DNA of 64,000 nucleotides from Angiostrongylus vasorum (GCA_018806985.1 JADANN010000302.1:186001-250000), one strand, 5' to 3'. Numbered from the stretch's first letter, positions 21,646-33,559 are shown. Notes: generated by a model not told the origin, from the letters alone. Numbers and translations are program-made.

Positions 21646-22374
21646 CTTGAACACTAACACGGTCATGCTGGTCTTCCACTGAGTAGGGACCTTGTATTCA
21701 GACACGTAACCTGGGAAGAGCCGAGCCAGCGTGTTTACGAGAACTGGCGGAAGTGGTTGTAGGTTTTTCAGGTGTTATGATCTTATCCTGTCCAGACCTG
21801 GTGCTGTTCGATTTTTCACCGACGAAATGGCATGTCGGATTTCGGAAGGGAGAAGCCGTGGTACAACGTATCCATCCTCTTTATTTCATATGAGGGAAGG
21901 TGGACGTGGCTGTCGAAGAGCTCTGAGTAGTATTCGTGAATGACTTTCTCCACTGCGGGACGCTGTAACTGTTCCGTCTGGGCGTCGGAATGCAATGATC
22001 TTGGTCCAGTATTTGGCGAAGCTTCAGTGAGCTTTGCTAATGCTTTTCACAGCTTCTGCAGCTTCGAACATTACTGCTGCTCTTCTTCCCTTTAAGATCT
22101 TCTTTCATCTCCTGTCTGCATTGTTTTGCAAGTTCGGACATTAGTTCGCGGTTGCCTGCCAGCTCGTACGATTCCACGCTGGCGTATCAGCTCTAGTGTT
22201 TCTGGAGACAGTCGTCTCTTGGTGACTTTCGGACTCTCAGCTTTCACAGCGCTAACGTGATGTTGAATGAGTCGATCGCATTCTTCGTCGATGTTGTCAA
22301 CAACGGCATCTTCCCAACAGCCGACTTATGAATTGAATAAGTCCCACTTTATGGTGGTTCTGGGACTTAGGTTT

Positions 22375-23137
22375 TTGAATTTAGCAGCTTTTCTCCTCTC
22401 CGCGAGAAATAGAATCTTGCACGAAGGAGATGGTGGTCTGATCCCGTGTAGAATTTTGGGACAACAGCAACATCGGTTAGGCAAAACCTATTTGCTATAA
22501 TTTGGCTTATTTCGTTATGGTACTCTCCATTGGGAGGCTCCCACGTCCAGTGTTGAGGGTGGGGCTTTTGGAATTGCGAGTTACCACGGATGGTCTTGGT
22601 CGTGATGATAAACTCAGAGAGCCGCTCACCCTGTTCATGTCATTCTAACCCGTGGGTCCCAATGTGACGTTCTTCAGACGTTCTTCTTGGTCCAATCTTG
22701 GCGTTGAAATCTCCAATGATGACCTTGGAGAATGTGTGGTCTTCTCTGTAGAACTTCTCCAAGTCCATACAGAACGCTTCGACTTCTTGTTCGTCATAGT
22801 TTGATGTCGGCGCGTTTACGACGAAGATTGTCAATGCCGGAATTGATCTACATCTTTTTAATCGTAAATGTCCGATTCGGATTGTTAGTTGTTCGAATGA
22901 ATCGATGTTCATGAACAAACTCGTACTGACGAGAACGCTAATGCCGCCGACTCCTCTACTGTCGCATGTTCCGAGGAACAGTTCTTCTCCGGTGTCATAG
23001 ACGCCTTTGAATGGGTGGCCTCGTCTCGTCTCTGCCACGCCGAAGACATCGTACTTTATCCTTCTTGCCTGCATGAGCAAATCTTCTATCGAGGACTCGG
23101 ATGCAAGTGTACGTGCATTGTAGGTAGACATCGTCAC
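22375..23137 (-). pseudogene. RTE apurinic-type endonuclease domain (frameshifted)
   Basis: Frame 22640-23137 (165 codons) begins MTMSTYNARTLASE, with the catalytic asparagine in NAR, then VAETRRGH with the catalytic glutamate, and [12 protein letters not shown] with the D-x-N pair. The last catalytic block, GSDHHLLRARFYF, is readable only in another frame at about 22375-22445. A frameshift therefore separates it from the rest. The domain nicks target DNA for target-primed reverse transcription. The frame at 23139-23495 upstream has no recognised domain and is probably 5' untranslated sequence. Confidence 0.85.
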
Positions 23138-23690
23138 CTTAGTTCATCGTGATCCAAGCAGCTTCCATTGGCCTTGAGATTTTAGCAGCCCTCTCCGTAC
23201 TCGTCCTACCCAACGCTGCAAAATTGGGGGGCTCTTTCGGGGTCAGGGGCGTGAGGCCCATTTTTTTTTCTTGGCTGTGTTTGGCATTTTGATACCCATG
23301 TATAGCTTGCTGGGCTCTGAACGTGGGGGCTGGGTATACCCACGGGTAGCTTGCCAGGCTCTCCCAGGGTGGACATGGAGCGTACTTATTGGAAGCGATC
23401 ACTTGATTGCAGGCTTTTAGCCGAATTGACTCGTAGAATACAATCCGCGTAAGCGAGAACGCACCCACACATGCATGCATGAATACGCCTAGCATATACA
23501 GAAAGTATGCGCCAAATCGGAGCTGCAGGAACAGGGTGTCTATCCCCCTTTATCCACCTATATCTCAGGGAAGCAAAGGTCGTTTTTCGGTCCGCGATTA
23601 ACCCCTATCCGCCACCTGTGGACGCTCCACGTAGCCTCGCGACTAACCGGCTACCGGGATCCCTCATATGAGGGAGATCCGTGGATCCCT

Positions 23691-23974
23691 GTCCGTACAT
23701 GGCAAACAATATTCTTTGACAGAATTGTATAATCTTGAAAGAAATGCGAACTTCCCTTATCCAGTATTAAAATCTCTAGTGAAAAGTTCTAAATAGTCAC
23801 CCCTTCCTTTCAACCACCATGTGAGCAAAGTCAGTAGGAAATGCTGGTATAGCATACTCACTATACAGAACTGATTTCAACATGCGCATTGATCCTTTCA
23901 GTATACTGCAATAATATGGGTATTTTGCACGTTTCGTTATCAATATAAAGTCTAATCAATGGTAGTGTTTTACA
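23691..23974. other. Unrecognised AT-rich DNA
   Basis: No gene or repeat recognised between the LINE and the next SINE-B. Confidence 0.4.
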
Positions 23975-24300
23975 TTGCATGACGGTCATCACCGTTCGGA
24001 TCCCAGCACTTTTTTTCATTCGAGTGGCTTCTTCGCATTAACCGTCCATAAAGGACTTGGAGCATTTCGCGTTTTGTCTCATACGGTGATTGAGGATTCG
24101 CTCTTCTTCATGAGTGTCGCAGAATGATGGTCGATTCGGTGTCGTGGAGATAGACAAGCTAACGCGTTCCCACGTGGACTGGACGAGCCCCTTTGGGTAG
24201 GTGTAGAACTAGAGCTAATCCAAGGCGTTTAAATGTGGATTAAAGGAGATCGTTGGAGAGCGGTCACACCAGAACCTAATTATCAGTACAGTGCATCAAT
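23975..24300 (-). repeat. SINE-B copy, diverged
   Basis: CGGATCCCAGCACTTTTTTT (23997), GGTCGATTCGGTGTCG and GCGTTCCCACGTGGACTGG match the family in reverse orientation. Confidence 0.7.
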
Positions 24301-24689
24301 ATCCATTGGGCTACCGGTCCCTCATTTGACAAACAATCGATCGGTTGACATCACAGTCATCGCCTTACTTATGCCAAACGCAGTCGATTTAAGGTATACC
24401 GTGAACGTGTATATTGTTGATCATCATACATCAATACATAACTTTCTTTCATATTTATGAAAACGTGTGAGAAACTCTACAATAGACCATTCAGTTGTGA
24501 CGTACGATTGTAGAAACAGAAATTCTTTGCGAAACAGATAACAGTAACTGATTCTGATTACCTTCTTTTTGAAGAGACTTCGATAGATTAACGGTCATCT
24601 GGGTACAGCATGTTAATAAACGAAAATATAACGTGTTATACCTACACACGACTACTCTTTCTGAGGTAATAAGAAGTTCTGCATTGTGA

Positions 24690-24935
24690 TTTTGACCACT
24701 GCCTCAGCTTAACTTGGTTCAGTGCCGATTCGTGCTACCCAGAGCATTCCCGTTGATGTGTGATTGCTGATAACACCGTTAGGGCAAGAAACTGCCTGAG
24801 AGAAAGGCAAAGCAAAGGCCCCGGTGGTGCGCTGGATAACACGTATTCCAGCATTATTGTGGCGGCATTTCACGTAATATCCATCCAAGGGAAAAAAAAA
24901 CAGTAGGCGAGAAATAAAAAGTTCCACATTATAAC
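24690..24935. repeat. R4 copy
   Basis: TCAGCTTAACTTGGTTCAGT, CCCGTTGATGTGTGATTGCT and GAGAAAGGCAAAGCAAAGGC match 62370-62500. Confidence 0.7.
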
Positions 24936-24959
24936 GTGTTGAATATCTAGTTTTAATGA

Positions 24960-25700
24960 ATTACCAATGGATTAGAGGCTCTTTATGTTGCTATTGAGCC
25001 AAGATTTCGGAGACCAGCCGTACAGTCTTACATGGGTAAGAGATGTGTGTTGCGCAGATCTGAAAGTCGATCGGAGATAAGTCACGACATCACGCATGGT
25101 CAGAAGATACTCCTTGCCATTTTCCATTTTCGGACTTTTTGGGTTTATCCCCGTTTAGACAGGCTAGACTACTCTGTCTCCGTATAAAAGAGCACTTTGA
25201 CGGAGAGCGTAAGGCTGAACAAAATCGCAGACGCGCATAGGGGCCACAGACATAACGGAGAAGATTATGAAATAGAAGTCATAGTCCTCACACAGGACTC
25301 TAAAACCCCACCGCGTAAAGGCCTTGAAGCGTTCTGGATAGACTCCAAGACCCAAAAATGAACCGCAAACAGATATCTCAGCTCGATTTCTTGATCTAAG
25401 GCAGGCACATTTCACACTGATGCAAGGTTCTGTGCAGGTGGTCTCTAATCGAAACTGGGAGACTTAAGAACAACAAGACTGCGATTTTCTAAAGGAAGGA
25501 AGCTGTTCACTACGCGAATGAATATTTATGTATCCAGTTTTTATACTTGTTACGAAAGTGTTTGGCTGAGTACGAATAAGGAAAACCTCCGAAACACCAG
25601 CCATTTTGATTAAATATTTTAAAAAACAACCTCACGTCTGGTCATCGTGGCAACAGTGAATTATTTATTAACGCCGAGATTATAAGGAAATCGCTGCTGG
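24960..25700 (+). pseudogene. PLE-5, 3' fragment
   Basis: The plus strand at 25150-25365 reads the end of the GIY-YIG domain (HRHNGEDYEIEVIVLTQDS, then GLEAFWIDS before a stop). Next come the 3' non-coding region, a decayed hammerhead remnant (CTCCGAAACACCAGCC at 25586) and the end motif near 25673 (CGCCGAGATTATAAGGAAAT). Too broken to function. Confidence 0.75.
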
Positions 25701-25844
25701 AAATTCCACTATATTTTCATTGGATAAAAGTTACCACTCGGTATTCTTTCCCTGTTTAAGAGTACTTTGGATGTAACAATATTTTTAAAAAAGTGACTCT
25801 CTTTTAATCTCGGCGTAACCGATCAAACTCTCCTCAGATTACTA

Positions 25845-26235
25845 AGCTAACGCGCTGTTGTCAAAAGCTTTATCCGGTTAACGTTTCGTCGTCTCCGCCT
25901 TCTTCAGAGCCGATGATTCGAATTGATTGGCCACAGCCGTGCGTCTTCGGTTTACTAATCTTCGTTTAAGAGTTACTTTCAACGGACAATCATTAGCAAC
26001 AACAACCGTCCTCTCTAAAAGCGTACCATCGAGCTAGGGTACTTCATTAGAGCGGTGATCCAATCAAGAAAATTCGACACGACCAACTACGAGGACCCAC
26101 ATCGCCCGTACGAAGGACTGCGGATAATCGACTCCAATTAATTCGGCCATGTAGGAGACGGAAGCGTCGAAAGACTAACAGGAAATTTTTTTCTCGACCA
26201 TCTGTTAGCCTAATCAACCAAGAAAACATTACTGT
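25845..26235. repeat. Hammerhead fold-back element C
   Basis: The left arm has GTTAACGTTTCGTCG with a minus-strand hammerhead, then GATTCGAATTGATTGGCCAC. The right arm around 26060-26190 is its diverged inverse (GACTCCAATTAATTCGG, GGAAGCGTCGAAAGACTAAC). No coding frame. Confidence 0.65.
25876..25915 (-). ncRNA. Hammerhead motif of fold-back C
   Basis: Minus strand: CTGAAGA (25901-25907), stem II with one mismatch, GAAAC (25883-25887) and GTT (25880-25882). Helix I pairs CGG with CCG beyond a mismatch. The core is present, but with GTT in place of GTC. Confidence 0.6.
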
Positions 26236-26794
26236 GGATGTGTTGTAATTTCTCTATAAACGCATATAGCAGTACTCTTCGACTTAGAAATCCTACAACA
26301 AATGTAAGATATTTAACCAAAACGTCCAAATACCTCGAAATCGTATGGAGATGAAAATGGTCAACCTCCCAAGGAATTAAGGTTGTTTCGCACTAGAACG
26401 TCATCAGTTTTGGTGAGTTCGATGAAGTTCACGTCATAAGCTTTATTACAACAATAACGTGAAGCAATGGAACAATTAAAAACGGCTCTGTACATCCCGT
26501 ATGATACTGTCGACAATTAAAAAGTAATCACACCCGTAAATTATTGCAATATTCCATAATAATTTCAGTTCATTCAACAACAAAAGAGCCTCAGAACTTT
26601 GGAAATGGTAATAACCCTGATCATTAAGAAAGTAAGGAGCATTTCCCTGCTTCTTTATTCCAGAATATTGAAGGTATTGTGTATTAGTCGACTACACTGC
26701 TTCTAACGATAGCCTGATAGGAAAGGAATAGTTTGACGACTAAAGAACGATTCGAAGTATATTCAATAATGGAGCCTAGGGAAAAACTATGACG

Positions 26795-29700
26795 TCAAAC
26801 ATCTTCATAATTTCGTACTAGACCAGAGCGATCACTAGCCGGTGTTCCAATGATGAAATCCGGTACCGGGACTATGGGCTTTCGGAAGCCCGGTCCCAGT
26901 AGCGGATTGGATCGAGCCCACATTGATGGAACTATCGTGGATCGGGGAGTAGGTCGCATGAGCACTAGGATACAAAGTAAGTAGATTAGCACGGACGAAC
27001 TGAAAAAAACCAAGCATTAAAGATCACAAAATAGACCACTATTTCTACTATTTTATACCAAAGGAAAGCACTAATAAAAAGAGCAATTTCTTTGTCAAAA
27101 ATTTTTCAGTTTCAAAGGTTCACGCGCTATAGTTATGCCTAGCAAGTCTCATACACTTGCGGTTTTGAAACACTTCCGAATTGACGAAATAGAACAGTAT
27201 ACCTCGACATCAGACATCCGAATAAAAACCATAATATACTACTCCTGAACAGCAGTGAACATCTTGTGCCCAGTGTGCTGCTCTCCAAAAAGCCACTACG
27301 ATTTGCTACTTGTTTCGACTCAAGCACAATACGGCTTGTTGTTCGAGCAGCAAAGTTCCAGACAACGCACTCATAGACTCCACTGTGAAGTGTGGAAAAG
27401 TGATGAATGAACAGCGTGCCATTTGGGTACGAATGAGCGTCCGACGAGGTATGTGCCACCGGCTCACCGTTCTGTGAGCAGAGAAAGTTCATTAACAAAT
27501 AAAGCACTTAAACATCCAGTGGCACTTAAGAGCGTTAGAGGTTCTCATATCTATACCCATATATTCTTCTATGTTCTATTTTGTGATTCCCAGGATCGAC
27601 TTATTATGTTCTATTTCGCTTGTTTTTTTTTACATGACCCGTTATCACTTATGCTGCAGGGATCCCAGCACTTATTCAACTGGAATCGTTTTCCTCGCAT
27701 TCATCGTCCATAAAAGTTGAGGATTTTCATCGTCTTTATGAATGTCATAGAATGCTGGTCGAGTCGATCCTCCTTGCACTCTTGCACATAGCCGGTCTAA
27801 GGCGTTCCCCCGTCGACTAGAGGAGCGCGTTGGTGAGAGCGTCGAACTAGCGCCTTTGCTTCCTGCCGACGGTAGCACTAACCACTGCGTTCGCCCACCC
27901 TCACTTTATTTCTTATTTAACAACTGTTATTTAACAGCAATAAATACGACGTCATTCTTGGTCAATTTTATCCTTGTCGCGCTTTAAAAAACTTGAAAAC
28001 CATTCCATTTCCACCCACAATCCACCTTCAGATGTTGGATTTAAATCTGGCTACTTACGGAGCTAATGACGTGTATCCTTGGATAGAAGACAGTTGATTG
28101 AAGGAAAATAAAGGCGACTTTTTACTAACCATAAAACGCAAGAGGACTCCAAGGATAAGCACATGAACTTGTTGCGCCAAATACACCGTTTTTTGGACGC
28201 ATGTAAATTCTAATGAGTACATAAAGTGGGACTTGTAAGTAGATTCGATAGAAGTACTCAATTTAAATAACCAAGATGTACACATTTTGCTGCTCGAGGA
28301 CACCACCAAAAAACCCTATCCCCAAACACCCGATAGGCTAACCTGACTATATCGAACTTGCTGCGGACAGTCCGGTGTACCGTCCACGGTTACCATTTTG
28401 CCGATAACGATAGAACGTAAAGGGCTCAATACAATTAATGTAATGTTTCCCGTGCTCTTCGAGAGATCCTTTGCACTAGTACCCACACAATTCCCGAGAA
28501 GATTAACGAAATTGCAGGTGATACAAATAGTAACTGTACCACTCGACAACCGAAATTGAAATCACAATTTAAAAAACGTAGAAAAAGAGCCTACCAATAG
28601 CCAATCGATCGTTGGTTGTGGGACAGCATTTGGTAATGGGCATACTAACATCAGCTGGCCACCGAGTTGAGGCTGTGGAGGCTGCAATCGTAAAGAAAAA
28701 TCGTTGCATTCAACTCGAATCTAGTTATGTGATATTCCAAATATTTCGAATGCAAAACAGAAGACTCCGTGGTACTATTAGAAAAAAAGCAGATAGTGAT
28801 TTAAGTCGATCTACTCCATTTACTCACCTCAACTTTTATACGTTTATCGGACGGGATTTCATCAACGTAAGCAACAGTCAGAGAAAATAGTTCGCCAGCG
28901 ATGCCGGTTTCCGCATGCCGACACCAATACAAACCTTCGTCGTCTAAAACGTTATGTATTTGTTTTATAAAAAATCCTTAAAACAAAAAAAACTCTGGGA
29001 CAACAATTTGAATAAAGCAGTCAGATGAGTCAAATCAGCAAAATAATCGGACCTCCTGAGACATCCATGTACACAGTTTCAATAAAAACAAAAAAAGAAA
29101 CAAAAAAAGAACAAAAAACTAAGTTTGCCATTTAAGGCAAAAAAGGAAGAAAATAGTATTCAGCGAATAGACCATGAACAGGAACACTTCAAATACAGCA
29201 AGTATTCGAGTTCACCTTTAGAAATGTTGCTCATAATGAGAAATCCTACTTCTGGCACTGGTTGCTCGGCCGTATAGTTTCGATTTTCGAATACTGCATT
29301 CGTATCCCTAAAAAAAAGGTTCAACGAGAGAACATAGCAGCAATTATAAAATACGCTGATTAATACAACGTTCATCACGAGCACGTTGGTGATTCGATCC
29401 CGTTCAAGCCTCTCATCACTCCGTGGTCAGGGAAACTGATACTAGACTTGTTCGGGGAAAAACTCACTCTCTGCAATCCAAGTGGGAACTCTCCAGCTGA
29501 GTTATCTCAGGACTCCAAGCAGAATCGAGCCTATCAGCATTTTACGGCATTCAAGATGAAATGAAAATCACCAAGACCGACTTTGTATTAACCTCGACAT
29601 TGATTGATAATTCAATGTTTTTCTTCAATAAGCAGATATGAGGTTGTTATTATAGATTTGTTAGGATACAATAGCTGACGTTTCGGCGGTTTAGCCTTCT

Positions 29701-32700
29701 TCAGAGCCTGGAAAGGTCAAATTGAGATGCGATGTACTCAGCCAAACACTTTCATAACCCCAGCAGATAAAACATAACAAATAAATTTGCATTCGCATAA
29801 GAAACAGCTTCATTTAAACACCTACCGTTTATTTGTTGTAAGTATTTAAGTTAGTTGGTGGATAGCAGCCGCACAGAGTAAAACATGGGCGATAAGTGTG
29901 TCAGTGTCAGGTCGTTGGATTAGCCTGAGGTAGGGCGGGAGGTCACGCGTGATGACAAGACACTCCTTGCGGTTCATTTTTCAAATTTTTGGAATTGATC
30001 CAAAACGATCCCAGAGTTTTACGCGCTGAAGTTTTCGATTCTGCGTGAGGATAGTGACTCCTATTTCGAAATCTTCTCCGTTGTGTTCCTGCATCCTATG
30101 CGCGCCTAGTGCAGTGTTTTGTTTTAATTTAGATTTCCTGACAAGGTGTTCTTTTATGTGGACGCAGAGCGGTCTACCTGTTTCGCCAACGTATTCGTCC
30201 CCGCGCGCTTTACTAGAGATCAGATAGACTGCACCCGAACTCATGCAATCACCGTCTCTACCGTTGGGGGCACATTATGCAGTTTTTCGTTATATGTAGA
30301 CGGTCATATAGGCGGCGGTTGCGAACTAGCTGGTGTCTTAGAGTGTCCGGTGGTATTTCTATCACTCTTACGGAATTCTTTAGACTTGCCCTTATTAAGT
30401 AACGTTTTACGGCTGCACTTAATTCGTTTGAAATAAACGGCAAGAGGAACGGAGCCTTGTTTTCGCTAGAATTATCTCTCTGGGGGCGTGGTTTTTCCCC
30501 TCTATACTTATGCCGAGAAGCTACAGTTTCGTAACCATTTGAAATGGCTATTTGGCGCGCCAGTTTCGAGGGTTCTTCCCTCTGCTCTCTACCTGTGCAC
30601 AAGCTGGAAGCTGTTCGAAACATATTTCTTATAAGCGCCCTTCTAGTGTGTGAGGGATGAGAGGAGAGGCAATGAACCACTATATTCTTGCTGCTTAGCT
30701 TTCGATACCCTTTTGTGATGCCGCCGTTTTCAAATTAGCCTATTTTATGCCTAAAGTGGAAGCACCAGTAATCGATCTCCGGCCATTACTCTACTGTAGG
30801 TATATAGGTGATTGTTTTGTCATCTGCTCCACACAAGAGAAGATGGACAAATGCCTCGAGTTATTGAACGAACAGTCAGAGTACGTAAAATTCACCCATG
30901 AGAAACCGAAAGAAAACTGGCTTCTATTTCTAAACGTTCAATTTAACCTATCCGAAAGCGGCTACATCACAAAATGGTATCGAAAGCCAAGTAGTAAAAA
31001 CATCTTGGTTCATTACCTCTCCTCTCACCCCCTCTCACACGAAAACGGCGCTTCGGGTGCAGTCTATCTGATCTCTAGTAAAGCGTGCGGGGACAAATAC
31101 GTTGATGAAACGGGTAGACCACTCTGCTTTCGTATAAAAGAATACCTAGTCGGTAAACGTAAACCAAATACTCCACTAGGCACGCATACGACGCAGAGAT
31201 ACAACGGAGAAGATTTTGAAGTACGGGTTACGATCCTAGCGCAGGAATCGAGAACATCAGCGCGTAAAACTCTTGAAGCGTTTTTGGATCAATTCCAAAA
31301 ATTCAAAAAATGAACCGCAAGCAGGAGTGTCTTGTCATCACGCGTGACCTGGCGCCATACCTCAGGCTAATCCAACGACCTGACACAGACACAGTTATCG
31401 CCCATGTTTTACTCTGTGCGGCTGCTATCCACCAACTGACTTAAATACTTACAACAAATAAACGGTAGGTGTTTAAATGAAGCTGTTTCTTATGCGAATG
31501 CAAATTTATTTGTTATGTTTTATCTGCTGGGGTTACGAAAGTGTTTGGCTGAGTACATCGCATCTCAATTTGACCCTTTCCAGGCTCTGAAGAAGGCGAG
31601 ACCGCCGAAACGTCAGCTATTGTATCCTAATAAATCTATAATAACAACCTCGTGTCTGCTTATTGAAGAGAAACATCGAAATGAAAATCCTCAAGCAGCA
31701 GCCGAAGCCACACGTAGAAAGTTGGACGATTGCCGTGGAGGATGGATGCGAAGAAACCAATCGAATGCGAGAATTGCTGGGGTCCGCACAGTATATGTGA
31801 AGACGGGTCGAGTGAAAAGAAAAAAAAAGAAAAAATGTACTTCTCACGACAGTGTGAAAAGATGTGAACCTCACAAGTTAATGTGGTGTATAGTTGTTTG
31901 TAAACACAGAAACTCTCTTGGAAAGAAGTGAGCCTAAAAGGAAATATCGGTCGGAAATCACACATTCAAGAACAAATATTATATCGTTGCAACCGAAAGG
32001 AAGTTTTCACAGATTGCTTCATTTTTTCTTTATTCTATATGACCCGTCTTCACGTCTGCTGTGCGGATTCCAGCACTTCCCACAGTCGATTGGTTTCCTC
32101 GTATCCGCCATAAATTAGGCTCTTCCAACTTTTACGCGAGGTTTCGGCTACTGCTTAAGGATTTCCATTTCATTTTGAATGTCGTGGAATGCTGGTCGAA
32201 TCGATTCACACCGGAGTCCTGACATAGCCGGACTAGAGCGTTGGATTGCAGAGAGTGATTTTTTCCCAGACAAGTCCGGTACCAATTTCCCATCCACGGA
32301 TGGATGAGAGGCTTTTTTTAGCCCGGTGAGGGACCGAACCAGCACTAAGCTTGTAATGATTAGCACCACTACCACTGCGCTAACGCCACCCCTACATTGA
32401 TGATGGCAGTTATATACCCTTGAATCCTCGATCAGATCTTTACAAGTTATACCAAATGGTTACTAATATTCACCTTGATACTGAGGCAACTTCTTTACCG
32501 TTTCTATACCAGATAGCTTTGCTGTTCTCCGCGTCCGAGAACACCACTTCACACATGAGAGCAGTTGTTGAGTGAATTGGTAGTAACATCTCACTCGGTT
32601 GTTTATGCGGTAAAGGAGAAAGCAATGCAAGCAGAATACCTAGAACAAATCTGGTGCTAGTGTGTAATCCGATTTATCGATCAGATGAACACTGTCACTG

Positions 32701-33327
32701 TCCACCCAACCTCTTCTTTTCAAATCCCTGAAAGCTGTTGTAACATTAGAACTTACGAAAAATGTTAAGGCAAATCGTGAGACACTCGATTTCAATAGCA
32801 TTTGACCAACTGGTAAGTGAGTAGTACATAGCTCATCTAATCATGATGGATTAAAGGCTGTTTTCAGTTTGCCTGAACACCAACTAGTACTTTGAATGAA
32901 TCAAAACTTGGGCACACAAATGAAGACAGAGATTTCCAGCGCAACCGAAGGTTGACCACCATGCACAACTATAACGTTATGCTAAGCTGTCTTAAACTTC
33001 CCACTAGGAATAGGTGACTAACTAAAGTGTGAAGGTACTTCAAAGTCGTAAATCCAAAACGAATTTAGTGCTGTACTAATTAAACAGTCATGATCCCGTT
33101 ATACAAATATTCTCACTGACTAGTGTGTATCTGATGAAAATGTAGAGATTCATACATAATTTACACACAGAAGGAAGAGTAAAAGTGACAATGTGAAAAT
33201 CCCCATTATAAAGTACCCTAACTACCGTCATTCGCAATATGCTGTACCACCTGCCATTAGAGCGACAATGTGGAGCCACGCCGAAAAAAAAACCCAGGAA
33301 GCCCATTAAGAAAAACATCACCGTCAT
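26795..33327 (-). CDS. Two-Ig-domain single-pass membrane protein, 7 coding exons
   Basis: Spliced host gene, with exons 33251-33327, 32474-32656, 29216-29307, 28828-28943, 28595-28681, 27203-27471 and 26795-26999. Every intron is GT-AG, the phases match, and the total of 1029 nt gives 342 residues. The start ATG is chosen because the sequence opens with a hydrophobic signal-like segment (MTVMFFLMGFLGFFFGV). Ig1 has C61, W75 and C125 in DEGLYWC. Ig2 has C170, W183 and C220 in HSGVYECVVWN. NxS/T sites are at N97, N114, N202 and N242. A transmembrane helix spans about 264-289, followed by a basic, proline-rich tail of about 53 residues ending NYEDV. Probably a cell-surface adhesion or recognition protein; small two-Ig ZIG-type proteins of nematodes are a comparison, not an assignment. 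The 3.2-kb second intron is full of repeats. Confidence 0.85.
27620..27900 (-). repeat. SINE-B copy in an intron of the Ig gene
   Basis: ACATGACCCGTTATCACTTA at the tail, GGTCGAGTCGATCCTCCTTG in the middle and a degraded tRNA-like head near 27890. It lies in the intron between the two exons of Ig2. Confidence 0.8.
29360..29580 (+). repeat. SINE-B copy, head partly lost
   Basis: ATCACGAGCACGTTGGTGAT and the B-box-like GATTCGATCCC (29391), then CAGAATCGAGCCTATCAGC. In the large intron of the Ig gene. Confidence 0.8.
29580..30725 (-). pseudogene. Penelope-like element PLE-3, left arm
   Basis: Minus-strand PLE 3' half. The frame at 30258-30680 carries the region after the RT thumb and the linker (FLLPFISNELSAAVKRYL). 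The frame at 29981-30244 is the GIY-YIG domain: SSGAVYLIS, then YVGETGRPLCVHIKEHL, then NGEDFEIGVTILTQN. A short frame break near 30245-30257 separates them. The 3' end holds a hammerhead (29673-29710) and the end motif CGACTTTGTATTAACCTCGA near 29580. This is the best preserved GIY-YIG copy here; the endonuclease nicks the target during insertion. The element lies in an intron of the Ig gene, in the gene's orientation. Confidence 0.88.
29673..29710 (-). ncRNA. Hammerhead ribozyme (intact core)
   Basis: Minus strand: CTGAAGA (29698-29704), stem II GGC/GCC with a six-base loop, GAAAC (29680-29684), GTC (29677-29679). Helix I AGGCT/AGCT gives three pairs plus a wobble. It mirrors the copy at 31583-31618. 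Confidence 0.8.
30730..31690 (+). pseudogene. Penelope-like element PLE-3, right arm (in-frame RT-endonuclease deletion product)
   Basis: The open frame 30747-31313 (188 codons) starts in the RT palm (APVIDLRPLLYCRYIGDCF, where the catalytic DD is GD). It passes through the thumb (WYRKPSSKNILVHYLSSH) and then jumps straight into the GIY-YIG domain (SGAVYLISSKACGDKYVDET) near 31054. The linker of roughly 530 nt present in the left arm is missing, yet the frame is kept. The 3' end has the hammerhead at 31583-31618. The arm faces the left arm head to head. RT activity is not expected; an endonuclease fold might remain. Confidence 0.85.
31583..31618 (+). ncRNA. Hammerhead ribozyme (intact core)
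   Basis: Helix I GGCT/AGCT, CTGAAGA (31587-31593), one A, stem II GGCG-AGAC-CGCC (31595-31606), GAAAC (31607-31611) and GTC (31612-31614). All core positions fit the consensus. Confidence 0.82.
31670..31820 (+). repeat. SINE-B tail fragment
   Basis: CGAAATGAAAATCCTCAAGC, then GGATGCGAAGAAACCAATCG and GGGGTCCGCACAGTATATG. The head is absent; it abuts the end of PLE-3. Confidence 0.75.
32020..32395 (-). repeat. SINE-B copy, full length
   Basis: Tail ATGACCCGTCTTCACGTCTG (32039), middle GGTCGAATCGATTCACACC, head near 32390 with the reversed A and B boxes (GAGGGACCGAACCAGCACTA). In the large intron of the Ig gene. Confidence 0.82.
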
Positions 33328-33559
33328 CCAATCACCGTACTGTAAGACAGATGAGTGCAATTTAACTAAGAAACTACCTCAAATCTTCCGGCTTTGATGA
33401 TGATATGCTTCAATGTTATAATTTCGGCCTTAACACAAAACACTGGAATGTGGTATCCGTGTTTCTATTTACTTAAATAAAACACTGCTGCTTTATTTCA
33501 TCGAACCAATCATTTCACTATTTATAGTGAGGCAACTACTCGTAAACATTGCTTATCCC

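Larger units (their letters stand above)
20295..23690 (-). mobile_element. RTE-type non-LTR retrotransposon, nearly full length, inactivated
   Basis: About 3.4 kb on the minus strand: a 5' region from about 23690, an apurinic-type endonuclease, a reverse transcriptase and a C-terminal tail that includes a VMRVNDNRW-like motif near 20550. This is the order of RTE/BovB-like LINEs, which have one long ORF with endonuclease then RT and a short 3' end. The ORF is split by several frameshifts and stops. SINE-A follows directly at its 3' end. Confidence 0.85.

Noticed and set aside
28316..28549. A 77-codon frame first considered as an exon of the Ig gene
   Set aside because: Exon 28595-28681 joins exon 27203-27471 directly in phase and completes the Ig2 fold; adding this stretch breaks the frame.
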